Assembly (NCBI GenBank): GCA_035776735.1
Contig: DASSSO010000071.1
Location: forward strand, 1 to 20,701
Source of the DNA: JACDAN01 sp035776735
GTDB taxonomy: Bacteria; Actinomycetota; Thermoleophilia; Gaiellales; Gaiellaceae
Length of the DNA: 20,701 nucleotides
Direction of reading: 5' to 3'
Every line of letters begins with the position of its first letter. The first letter of the stretch is position 1. The notes below the pieces were generated by a model. The model made no database searches. It was not told the DNA's origin and saw only the letters and a list, made by a program, of their open reading frames with translations. The position numbers were made by a program, and so were the translations under genes. This document shows, in pieces, positions 14,288-20,701 of this stretch.

Positions 14288-15682
14288 ATGAACGTTCCGG
14301 GCCTGCCCGCGGAGCGCCGTGCGGAGTTCGATGCAGAGCTCCGGCGTCGCCTCTTCAGGGGCGGCATCGCGGCCGTGGCCTGGATCGTGCTCGTCATCAT
14401 CTTCTCGGGCTTCACGACGTCCCTGATCGTCTCGACGGCGATCATCCTGGCGCTCTACGCGGTGCCGTGGGACTGGCTGCGGCACGGCAAGTGGGTGGTG
14501 CCCGCCGTCGCGATCGTGCTGGCGATCCTCTACCCCTACTACCGCGACGAGCTGTACGAGGTGCCGATCTTCGGCCCGTTCCCCTCGGTCGACACCGCGG
14601 TGACGATGACGATCTACATCATGATGGCGATCGGCCTGAACATCGTCGTGGGGTACGCCGGGCTCCTCGACCTCGGCTACGTCGCCTTCTACGCGATGGG
14701 CGCCTACACGGCGGCATGGTTCGCGTCGCCGCACTTCGCGGAGAGCGTCGGGGGCGTCCACGTCGGCTCCGTGGGCGTCAGCCCGGAGGCCGAGGGGTTC
14801 CACGTCTCGATCTGGGTCGTGCTGATCGTGGCGGCGATCTTCACGTCCGTCGTCGGCGTCCTGATCGGGTTACCGACCCTGCGCCTACGCGGCGACTACC
14901 TCGCCATCGTCACGCTCGGGTTCGGCGAGATCATGCCCCAGATTGCCCGGAACGGCGACAACCTGTTCGGCACCGGCTTCAACCTCACCAACGGGGCGCA
15001 GGGGATCAACCCGATCGACCCGCCCGGCTTCGGAGCGACGATCTCGGGCTGGACGGGACTGCCGGAGGACTACCTGAGCTTCAACGCCTCCTTCCTCGGC
15101 CGGGAGCTGGGCGGGATCGAGGTCTTCTACTGGACCGCCCTCGCGCTGCTGCTGTTCACCGTCTTCTGCTCGGTGCGCCTGCGCGACTCCCGCCTCGGCC
15201 GGGCGTGGATCGCGATCCGCGAGGACGAGACGGCCGCGGCCGCGATGGGCGTGCCGCTGATGCGGACGAAGACGTGGGCCTACGCGGCAGGGGCCTTCTT
15301 CGGCGGCATCGCCGGCGCCTACTACGCGAGCTTCAAGAGCGGCACGTTCCCCGACGACTTCTTCTTCAACATCTCGGTTTTCATCCTCTGCATGGTCATC
15401 CTCGGCGGGATGGGCAACGTCTGGGGGGTGATCGTCGGCGGCGGCTTCCTGGCGTACCTGAACCAGGAGGGGCTCGGGAACATCGGCGCCGAGATCAACG
15501 AGACCTTCGGCACGAACATCGACGTGCCCCTCTACCAGTACGGGATCTTCGGCGCGATCCTCGTGCTGGTGATGCTCTTCAAGCCGGAGGGACTGATCCC
15601 GAGCGCCCGGCGCAAGGCCGAGTTCGAGGAGGGCGCCGTCGCCGAAGAGACGCTCTACGACGTCAGGGGCGCTCCCGAATGA
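14288..15682 (+). CDS. livM: Branched-chain amino acid-type ABC permease, LivM
   Basis: A 464-residue permease partner of LivH. An extended N-terminal part holds two or three helices (about 25-75) before the core. The core has IYIMMAIGLNIVVGYAGLLDLGYV, the LivM hallmark, LRLRGDYLAIVTLGFGEI, and a late coupling segment RDSRLGRAWIAIREDETAAA followed by MGVPLMRTK. GMGNVWGVIVGG and LFKPEGLIPSARRK close the protein. A hydrophilic loop of roughly 60 residues with TGFNLTNGAQGINPIDPPGF faces outside, as in relatives. The start follows the livH stop with no gap, and its TGA overlaps the livG ATG as ATGA (15679-15682), so subunit synthesis is coupled. Confidence 0.93.
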   Translation: MNVPGLPAERRAEFDAELRRRLFRGGIAAVAWIVLVIIFSGFTTSLIVSTAIILALYAVPWDWLRHGKWVVPAVAIVLAILYPYYRDELYEVPIFGPFPSVDTAVTMTIYIMMAIGLNIVVGYAGLLDLGYVAFYAMGAYTAAWFASPHFAESVGGVHVGSVGVSPEAEGFHVSIWVVLIVAAIFTSVVGVLIGLPTLRLRGDYLAIVTLGFGEIMPQIARNGDNLFGTGFNLTNGAQGINPIDPPGFGATISGWTGLPEDYLSFNASFLGRELGGIEVFYWTALALLLFTVFCSVRLRDSRLGRAWIAIREDETAAAAMGVPLMRTKTWAYAAGAFFGGIAGAYYASFKSGTFPDDFFFNISVFILCMVILGGMGNVWGVIVGGGFLAYLNQEGLGNIGAEINETFGTNIDVPLYQYGIFGAILVLVMLFKPEGLIPSARRKAEFEEGAVAEETLYDVRGAPE

Positions 15683-16458
15683 CGAACCTGCTCGTCGCGG
15701 AGAACGTCCGGAAGGAGTTCGGCGGCCTGGTCGCCGTGAACGACGTCGACTTCACGATCCCGGAGGGCTCGATCGTCAGCCTGATCGGCCCGAACGGCGC
15801 CGGGAAGACCACCTTCTTCAACATGCTCACCGGCGTCTACAAGCCGACGGGCGGCAAGATCGTGTTCGCCGGCGACGACGTGACCGGCAAGCCGCCGCAC
15901 GCGATCACCGAGCGCGGGATCGGGCGGACGTTCCAGAACATCCGCCTCTTCAAGGAGATGACCGCCCGCGAGAACGTGATGGTCGGGATGCATGCGCGGC
16001 TGCGCGGCGGGATCGTCAAGAGCGTGCTTGGCACGCCCGGCGTCAAGCGCGAGGAGCGCCAGGCCGCCGAGCGCGCCCGCGAGCTGCTCGCCTTCAGCGG
16101 CCTGCAGCGCAACCAGTGGGAACAGTGGGCGCGGAACCTCTCGTACGGCGACCAGCGGCGGCTCGAGGTGGCCCGCGCGCTCGCGACGCAGCCGAAGCTG
16201 ATCCTCCTCGACGAGCCGACCGCGGGCATGAACCCGCAGGAGACGGCCGACTTCACGGCGTTCGTGTCGCGGCTCCGGGACGAGGAGGGCCTGACCGTCC
16301 TGCTGATCGAGCACGACATGAAGGTCGTCATGGGCATCTCCGACCGCGTGACGGTGCTCGACTACGGCCAGAAGATCGCCGAGGGCGCGCCGCTGGAGGT
16401 GCAGAAGGACCCGAAGGTGATCGAGGCGTATCTCGGCTCCTCGGCGGTGGCGCAGTGA
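15679..16458 (+). CDS. livG: Branched-chain amino acid-type ABC ATPase, LivG
   Basis: A 259-residue ABC ATPase powering the importer on the cytoplasmic face. It has Walker A GPNGAGKTT (37-45), Q-loop Gln86 in GRTFQNIRLF (a LivG hallmark), signature LSYGDQRRLEVARAL (154-168), Walker B LILLDEP (174-180) and H-loop His212 in IEHDM. The specific C-terminal extension ends VIEAYLGSSAVAQ, like other LivG proteins. ATG 15679 overlaps the livM stop; the longer open frame upstream lies inside livM in another frame. Its TGA overlaps the livF GTG (16455-16458). It pairs with LivF as a heterodimer. Confidence 0.95.
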   Translation: MTNLLVAENVRKEFGGLVAVNDVDFTIPEGSIVSLIGPNGAGKTTFFNMLTGVYKPTGGKIVFAGDDVTGKPPHAITERGIGRTFQNIRLFKEMTARENVMVGMHARLRGGIVKSVLGTPGVKREERQAAERARELLAFSGLQRNQWEQWARNLSYGDQRRLEVARALATQPKLILLDEPTAGMNPQETADFTAFVSRLRDEEGLTVLLIEHDMKVVMGISDRVTVLDYGQKIAEGAPLEVQKDPKVIEAYLGSSAVAQ

Positions 16459-17216
16459 CCGAGACGGTCGCCGAGCGGGCGCCGGTCGCGTCCGGCGAGC
16501 GCCCGAAGATCCTCGAGCTCGAGGACGTCCACACCTACTACGGGTCGATCCATGCGATCAAGGGCGTGTCCCTGGACGTCTACGAGGGCGAGGTCGTCAC
16601 CCTGATCGGGGCGAACGGCGCCGGGAAGTCCACGACCCTGCGGTCGATCAACGGCCTGAACCACCCCCGCAAGGGACGGATCCGCTTCCAGGGACGGGAC
16701 ATCACGCAGGAGTCGCCGCACGACGTCGTGAAGATGGGCATCAGCCAGTCGCCCGAGGGCCGGCGGCTCTTCCCCCGGATGAGCGTGATGGAGAACCTCG
16801 AGATGGGGGCCTTCCAGCGCGACGACCGGGCGGGCATCCGCGAGTCCCTCGACCGCGTGTTCGAGCTTTTCCCACGGCTCGAGGAGCGCCGCAGCCAGCG
16901 GGCCGGGACGTTGTCCGGCGGCGAGCAGCAGATGTGCGCGATCGGCCGCGCCCTGATGGCGCAGCCGAAGCTCCTGCTCCTCGACGAGCCGTCCATGGGG
17001 CTCGCGCCGATCTTCGTCGAGCGGATCTTCGAGATCGTCGTCGAGATCAACAAGCAGGGGACGCCGATCCTGCTCGTCGAACAGAACGCGCTCATGGCGC
17101 TCGACGTCGCCGACCGCGGCTACGTGATGGAGACGGGCGTGATCGCGCTGGCCGACGAGGCGAAGGCGCTCGCCCAGAACGAGCAGGTCCGCAAGACCTA
17201 TCTCGGCGAGTCCTAG
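16455..17216 (+). CDS. livF: Branched-chain amino acid-type ABC ATPase, LivF
   Basis: A 253-residue ABC ATPase, partner of LivG. It has Walker A GANGAGKS (52-59), the LivF-specific ISQSPEGRRLFPRMSVMENL (96-115), signature LSGGEQQMCAIGRAL (153-167), Walker B LLLLDEP (173-179) and the family's typical VEQNA (208-212), where Gln replaces the H-loop His. About 18 residues precede the usual start of the fold (KILELEDVHTYYG). The GTG start overlaps the livG TGA, and the in-frame region further upstream is inside livG. It is the last gene of the five-gene transporter operon. Fifteen bases after its stop comes the long dyad at 17231-17306. Confidence 0.95.
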   Translation: MTETVAERAPVASGERPKILELEDVHTYYGSIHAIKGVSLDVYEGEVVTLIGANGAGKSTTLRSINGLNHPRKGRIRFQGRDITQESPHDVVKMGISQSPEGRRLFPRMSVMENLEMGAFQRDDRAGIRESLDRVFELFPRLEERRSQRAGTLSGGEQQMCAIGRALMAQPKLLLLDEPSMGLAPIFVERIFEIVVEINKQGTPILLVEQNALMALDVADRGYVMETGVIALADEAKALAQNEQVRKTYLGES

Positions 17217-17230
17217 CACCGCCCCGAACG

Positions 17231-17306
17231 CAAGTAACACAGTGTTACTAGCCGCGCGCGCCGCGTAACGACGCGCCTCTCCGAGCTAGTAACACTGTGT
17301 TACTTG
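17231..17306. repeat. 22-bp inverted repeat built from two 17-bp palindromes
   Basis: The arms 17231-17252 and 17285-17306 are perfect reverse complements separated by 32 GC-rich bases. Each arm contains AGTAACACAGTGTTACT or its complement (17233-17249 and 17288-17304), itself an 8+1+8 palindrome. The arms are about 40% GC in a strongly GC-rich region. It fills the gap between the livF stop and the LarA-like stop on the other strand. It could be a bidirectional terminator, a protein-binding dyad or a dispersed repeat. Confidence 0.9.
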
Positions 17307-17307
17307 G

Positions 17308-18828
17308 TCAGGTGGGCCCGGCGGTGCGGATCGGGAAGTAGGGCGGGGCGACGAGGAAGCCCACCCGCGGCGGCCTGTCGGCCTCACGCGCCTGCGCCAT
17401 CGCGAGCGCGGTCGACAGGTTCCGCGTCGGCACGAATCCGAACTGGCGCGCGGCGAGTGCGTCGCGGCTGCCGGCGACGAAGACCGCGCCGAGGCGCTCG
17501 ACCGCGGGGAGGCAGGCGGCCCAGTCGGCGAACGGCAGCAGCGGGTGGCACGACCGACCGGCCCGGTACTGCTCGATCGCGCGCACGTCGGCGCCGGCCG
17601 CGCGCTCGGCGGCGGCGAGCTCCTGCAGCTCGGTCGCCGCGCGCGAGCCGAGCGCCCGGAGCGCGTTGAAGAACGTCCGATAGGGCGCCTGGCTCGGGTG
17701 CGGGAAGCGGCGGTCGAAGGGATGGAGGAGGATCGCTGTGCCGCCGTCGGCGACTGGAAAGGAGTCTCGCCAGAGCCGCAGCGCGAGGCCGAGCCCAAGG
17801 TAGGCGGCCAGCACCGGGTTCGGACGCTCGCGTGGAAGGTGCGGCGTCGTCGCCGGGATGCCGACGACGACCACGTCCAGCGCCTCGTCCAAGTGGGCGG
17901 CGCGAGCCTCGACCGCGCGGAGCAGCGCCTCCACGTGCGCGACCGAGGGCGGCCCGCCCAGCACCGAGGTCGCGGTGAGCTCGCGGGGAATCGATCCCAG
18001 CAGCCGGCTCCGCACCACGCCCGGCGCCAGCCGGAACACGAGCCGGACCGGCGAGGCGGCGATCCGCTCGAGCGCGCGGTGGTCGTACGGGTAGCCGTGG
18101 AACGCACCGGTCACGACCGGCGGGTTGAGGGAGAGCGAGGCCCCGATCAACGGCACCCGGCCGGAGAGCGCCCGCTCGAGCTCGATGCCGAGCCGCCAGC
18201 CGTGCGACGCGGCGGTCTCGAGCAGCGAGTACGCCCCGGCCGCGCGCAGCGCCTCGGTGCCGCCGGCGGCCAGAAGCGACGCGGGCCCGCCGTCGAGGAC
18301 CGACTCGGCCGCCGTCACGACGACGACGAGATCCGTCTCGACGAGCGCCCGGTTCACACGGAGCGGCACCCGGCCGGCGGTCCCGAGCTCGACGAGGTCC
18401 GGCGCGGCGGCGTCGTGGACCTCCAGCGTCCCCGCGAACCGGCGCGCGAGCTCGTGCGGGACGAGCGCCTCCAGCTCGTGCGTGCCGGCCTTGCGGCCCA
18501 GGCCGCCGGCGACGAGGATCGTCTGCCGTCCCAGCGGCACGCCGGCCCGCTCGAGCTCCGCGACCGTCGCGGCGAGCGCGTCCTGACGGGGATCGCGCAC
18601 GGCGCTGGGAATCGGGATCGCCGTCGGCTCGACGACGATCGTCGCGCGCCCGCCCCGCGTCGCCAGCTCCTCGAGCGACCGTCCGGCGAGCGGGAAGCGC
18701 AGGGCCTCCGCGGCCGCCGCCCGGACGTCGGCGAGCGGCTCGGTCGGAGGCGGCGGCCTCAGGACGACCGCATCGGGTGGCACGTTGACCACCGTGAGCC
18801 GCGAGCCGGCGAGGAGCGGGACCTTCAC
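17308..18828 (-). CDS. LarA-like (DUF2088) protein lacking lactate racemase catalytic residues
   Basis: A 506-residue protein with the layout of the LarA/DUF2088 family. RATIVVEPTAIPIPSAV (61-77) takes the place of the Asn/Asp-x-x-Arg-x-Thr-Pro motif, followed by VAELERAGVPLGRQTILVAG (89-108), EVHDAAAPDLVELGT (136-150) and VNRALVETDLVVVV (158-171). In nickel-pincer lactate racemase the next segment is H-x-F-A-G-F-S-G-G-x-K and an earlier GLHR contributes a His. Here these read ESVLDGGPASLLAAGG (175-190) and GGLGRK (108-113), so the His and Lys ligands are missing. Racemase activity is unlikely and the real role is unknown. The GTG start directly abuts the TAG of the GNAT gene, so it is the last gene of a coupled three-gene operon. 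Confidence 0.72.
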   Translation of the reverse strand: MKVPLLAGSRLTVVNVPPDAVVLRPPPPTEPLADVRAAAAEALRFPLAGRSLEELATRGGRATIVVEPTAIPIPSAVRDPRQDALAATVAELERAGVPLGRQTILVAGGLGRKAGTHELEALVPHELARRFAGTLEVHDAAAPDLVELGTAGRVPLRVNRALVETDLVVVVTAAESVLDGGPASLLAAGGTEALRAAGAYSLLETAASHGWRLGIELERALSGRVPLIGASLSLNPPVVTGAFHGYPYDHRALERIAASPVRLVFRLAPGVVRSRLLGSIPRELTATSVLGGPPSVAHVEALLRAVEARAAHLDEALDVVVVGIPATTPHLPRERPNPVLAAYLGLGLALRLWRDSFPVADGGTAILLHPFDRRFPHPSQAPYRTFFNALRALGSRAATELQELAAAERAAGADVRAIEQYRAGRSCHPLLPFADWAACLPAVERLGAVFVAGSRDALAARQFGFVPTRNLSTALAMAQAREADRPPRVGFLVAPPYFPIRTAGPT

Positions 18829-19260
18829 CTAGAGCGTGAGGATGTACGCGCGGGCGTGATGGACGAACCCGTACGCCTCGTAGAGCCGGTGGGCCGCCGC
18901 CCGGTGGTGACCCGACTCCAGCGTCAGGACGTGGCAGCCACGGCGCCGGCATTCCTCGGCGCAGGCGTCGAGCAGCGCGCGGGCTGCGCCGCGCCGGCGG
19001 AACGCCTCGTCCACGTAGAGGTCGGGAATCCAGCCCTGCGGCGTCGTCCAGTTCAGGCGCGGCTGGACCCAGAGGCTGACCGCGCCCGCGAGCTCACCGT
19101 CGAGCTCTGCGACGTACACCCGGCAGTCGGGGTGCTCGAGGTGCGCGAGGAAGACGTCGCGCTGCGGCAGCGGGTCCTCGGCGACCGCCGGGCGAGTCAG
19201 GTCCTCCATCAGCTGCAGCACGCGGTCGGCGTCGCGCGGCTCTGCCTCCCGGACGATCAC
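18829..19260 (-). CDS. GNAT family N-acetyltransferase
   Basis: A 143-residue acetyl-CoA-dependent acetyltransferase of unknown substrate. The N-terminal strand and helix are VREAEPRDADRVLQLMEDLT. Motif A is IPDLYVDEAFRRRGAARALL (78-97), with the pyrophosphate loop RRRGAA (88-93). Motif B includes HRLYEAYGF (124-132). The length is normal for a single GNAT domain. The frame is open far upstream, but GTG 19260 is chosen. It overlaps the TGA of the preceding gene (GTGA, 19257-19260) and gives a standard N-terminus. It lies between the tandem-GNAT protein and the LarA-like gene and is co-transcribed with both. Confidence 0.9.
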   Translation of the reverse strand: MIVREAEPRDADRVLQLMEDLTRPAVAEDPLPQRDVFLAHLEHPDCRVYVAELDGELAGAVSLWVQPRLNWTTPQGWIPDLYVDEAFRRRGAARALLDACAEECRRRGCHVLTLESGHHRAAAHRLYEAYGFVHHARAYILTL

Positions 19261-20201
19261 GGAATCGAGCGGTAGAGCCGCAGGAAGGTCTCTCGGAAGC
19301 CGCGCCGGGGCCAGAAGCGCGAGGAGAGGAGGTTCGTGACCCGCCAGTCCGTGACCATGACCTCGTAGCCGCGCTCGCGCGCCCACGCGAAGCTCGCCTC
19401 GGTCAGCGCGATGCCGGCTCCGCTCCCGCGAACCTCCGGACGCGTGACCGCCCAGCCGAGCAGCACGGAGCCGTCGATGCAGGCAAGCCCGCGGTGCGTG
19501 GACGAGAGCTTGGTCGGCGCGAGCTCGAACCCGCCGACGATCCGGCCGTCCTCCTCGGCGACGAGAAGACCCAGCTCGGGGTTGGCGAGGTCGTCGACGA
19601 CCTCCTGACGAAGCTCCTCCTCGGTCTCCAGCGCCCGCCACGTCGAGAACACCGGCGAGCCGCCCTGGTAGTCGGGGAGGAGCGGCCCGAGCTCGACCAG
19701 CGCCGCGATGTCGCGCTCCTCGGCCGGACGCACGTTCGCGGGCATCGCCGCGTCCGGCACCTCCCTGACCGCCAGCGCCTGCTGCTGGCCGAAGCTCAGC
19801 CGGTACCAGGCCTCCAGCAGCCGGGCATCGGACGCGGGCACGACGGCGTAGTGCCGCGTGCGCCCCTCGTCGACCCAGCGCTCCGCCGCGGCCGCGTAGA
19901 GATCGCGAAGGTCCTCGGCCTGCTCGACTGCGTGGCCCGCCGGGTCGACCCAGACGTTCGGGCCCCAGACCTTGTCGTCCTTGCGGAGCCCGAGCAGGTA
20001 GCCAACGACGCGGCCGTCCCTGAGCCCGACGGCACCGGAGGCCTCCGCGCCGCGCCAGTCCGCTTCGACCTCGGCGCGGTAGTCCGCGGGCTCGGTGAGC
20101 AGCGGCTCCGCCTCGCGATGCCGCCGATGCCGTTCCGCGAGGAGGCCTGCGGCGGCATCGAGATGCTCCTCGGAGAACGGCTGAATCTCGAGGCCCGGCA
20201 T
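19257..20201 (-). CDS. Tandem-GNAT acetyltransferase-like protein
   Basis: A 314-residue protein made of two GNAT-like halves. The N-terminal half (about 1-145) begins IQPFSEEHLDAAAGLLAERH. It has the strand VVGYLLG and the helix LRDLYAAAAERWVDEGRTRHYAVVP, but it lacks a clear acetyl-CoA loop and is probably degenerate. The C-terminal half (about 155-314) has VRPAEERDIAALVELG, GRIVGGFEL, the acetyl-CoA loop RPEVRGSGAGIALTEAS (254-270) and a final NLLSSRFWPRRGFRETFLRLY. Double GNATs of this sort often need only one working site. The ATG at 20201 is preceded on its strand by TATCGT, nine bases upstream, with no Shine-Dalgarno. It is the first gene of the minus-strand operon and diverges from polA with 29 bases between starts. 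The substrate is unknown. Confidence 0.85.
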   Translation of the reverse strand: MPGLEIQPFSEEHLDAAAGLLAERHRRHREAEPLLTEPADYRAEVEADWRGAEASGAVGLRDGRVVGYLLGLRKDDKVWGPNVWVDPAGHAVEQAEDLRDLYAAAAERWVDEGRTRHYAVVPASDARLLEAWYRLSFGQQQALAVREVPDAAMPANVRPAEERDIAALVELGPLLPDYQGGSPVFSTWRALETEEELRQEVVDDLANPELGLLVAEEDGRIVGGFELAPTKLSSTHRGLACIDGSVLLGWAVTRPEVRGSGAGIALTEASFAWARERGYEVMVTDWRVTNLLSSRFWPRRGFRETFLRLYRSIP

Positions 20202-20210
20202 CGGCGGAGG

Positions 20211-20220
20211 ACGATACCGT
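20211..20220. promoter_or_regulatory. Overlapping divergent -10 boxes for the GNAT operon and polA
   Basis: ACGATACCGT contains TACCGT on the + strand (20215-20220, ten bases before the polA ATG). On the minus strand it contains TATCGT (complement of 20211-20216, nine bases before the GNAT ATG). The two share the central TA. Neither start has a Shine-Dalgarno, so both transcripts may be leaderless. Confidence 0.4.
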
Positions 20221-20230
20221 TGGCTCTGCG

Positions 20231-20701
20231 ATGCCCAAGACCCTGACCGGCGAGGAGCTGCAGCTCGACGACGCGCCTGCTCGCGAGTCCGATCTCTTCC
20301 TCGTCGACGGCAACAACCTCGCCTACCGGGCCTACTTCGCGCTCCCCGAGGAGCTGGCCACCAGCGAAGGGATGCCGACGAACGCGCTGCTCGGGTTCAC
20401 GAATATGCTCTTCAAGCTCCTGACCGACTACCGGCCGAAGGGCGTCGCCGTCGCCTGGGACACGCGGCCGGTCGAGCGGATGGAGCTCTCGGAGGAGTAC
20501 AAGTCCGACCGGCGGCCGATGGCCGACCTCCTCCGCGAGCAGTTCCCGCACTTCCGCCCGATCGTCGAGGCCTTCGGCTACCGGAACCTCGAGTTCGAGG
20601 GCTGGGAGGCGGACGACGTGATCGCGACCCTCGCCACCCAGGCAGACGAGGCCGGGCTCAAGACGACCGTTGTCTCGACCGACCGCGACGCGTTCCAGCT
20701 C
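20231..20701 (+). CDS. polA: DNA polymerase I, 5'-3' exonuclease domain (cut by window edge)
   Basis: The first 157 codons of a gene running off the right edge. The N-terminal FEN-type 5' nuclease domain is evident. LFLVDGNNLAYRAYFALP (22-39) contains the first metal-binding Asp, D26. AVAWDTRP, SEEYKSDRRPM and FRPIVEAFGYRNLEFEG follow, then WEADDVIATLA with metal ligands, and STDRDAFQL at the edge. This is the standard order in Pol I, which processes Okazaki fragments and fills repair gaps. About 20 acidic residues precede the usual start of the fold. A later start is not obvious, and ATG 20231 follows a -10-like box by ten bases. A stand-alone 5'-3' exonuclease cannot be excluded because the polymerase part is outside the window. 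Confidence 0.87.
   Translation, partial: MPKTLTGEELQLDDAPARESDLFLVDGNNLAYRAYFALPEELATSEGMPTNALLGFTNMLFKLLTDYRPKGVAVAWDTRPVERMELSEEYKSDRRPMADLLREQFPHFRPIVEAFGYRNLEFEGWEADDVIATLATQADEAGLKTTVVSTDRDAFQL

Noticed and set aside
17231..17306. parS or insertion-sequence ends
   Set aside because: The sequence does not match the known parS consensus, there is no target duplication, and no transposase lies inside or nearby.
17545..19275. 576-codon + strand frame
   Set aside because: It is antisense to the LarA-like and GNAT genes and is composed of charged low-complexity sequence.

Overview
This is a very GC-rich window, and the coding frames have strongly GC-biased third positions. The gene content is typical of a high-GC Gram-positive lineage. 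Several features point to Actinobacteria, with class Thermoleophilia as my best guess: the PPi-type phosphofructokinase signature, frequent GTG starts, very tight start/stop overlaps, and candidate leaderless promoters. That placement is inference; no rRNA or marker gene here fixes it. There is no CRISPR array, prophage or intact insertion sequence.

Region 1 (1-2931, + strand) is a compact housekeeping cluster: phoH (5'-truncated by the window edge), ybeY, a 29-codon micro-ORF, an undecaprenol/diacylglycerol kinase fused to a PAP2 phosphatase, cdd and era. The order phoH-ybeY-dgkA-cdd-era is the one known from Firmicutes. Almost every junction is an ATGA/GTGA overlap. Region 2 (3042-4232, - strand) holds a SAM methyltransferase and a DUF1761 membrane protein. 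Region 3 (4233-4540) has no confident intact gene. It carries a promoter-like element and a small coding remnant that seems to change frame.

Region 4 (4541-10205, + strand) is an envelope/secretion-flavoured cluster: a degenerate IGPS-like TIM-barrel protein, a GT39-type membrane glycosyltransferase, a membrane-fused spermidine-synthase-like protein, a lipoprotein, and an exported protein resembling the DyP-peroxidase fold but lacking its usual motif. Region 5 (10202-11722) contains a 16-bp inverted repeat that supplies the stop codons of two convergent reading frames, a 3' gene remnant, pfkA (-) and tRNA-Leu(CAA) (+). pfkA and the tRNA diverge from overlapping -10-like boxes and are each followed by a copy of the same 28-nt hairpin.

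Region 6 (11848-17216, + strand) is a complete branched-chain amino acid-type ABC importer: binding lipoprotein, two permeases and two ATPases. A strong stem-loop follows the binding-protein gene. Region 7 (17231-17306) is a striking AT-rich dyad between convergent genes: two copies of a 17-bp palindrome form a perfect 22-bp inverted repeat. Region 8 (17308-20201, - strand) is a coupled operon of a tandem-GNAT protein, a single GNAT and a LarA-like protein without the catalytic residues. It diverges from polA (20231 to the window end).

The most unusual material is non-coding. It comprises the two long-loop inverted repeats between convergent genes, the repeated covarying hairpin bracketing pfkA/tRNA-Leu, and a recurring AGGGCTACMCT promoter-like element just upstream of start codons.
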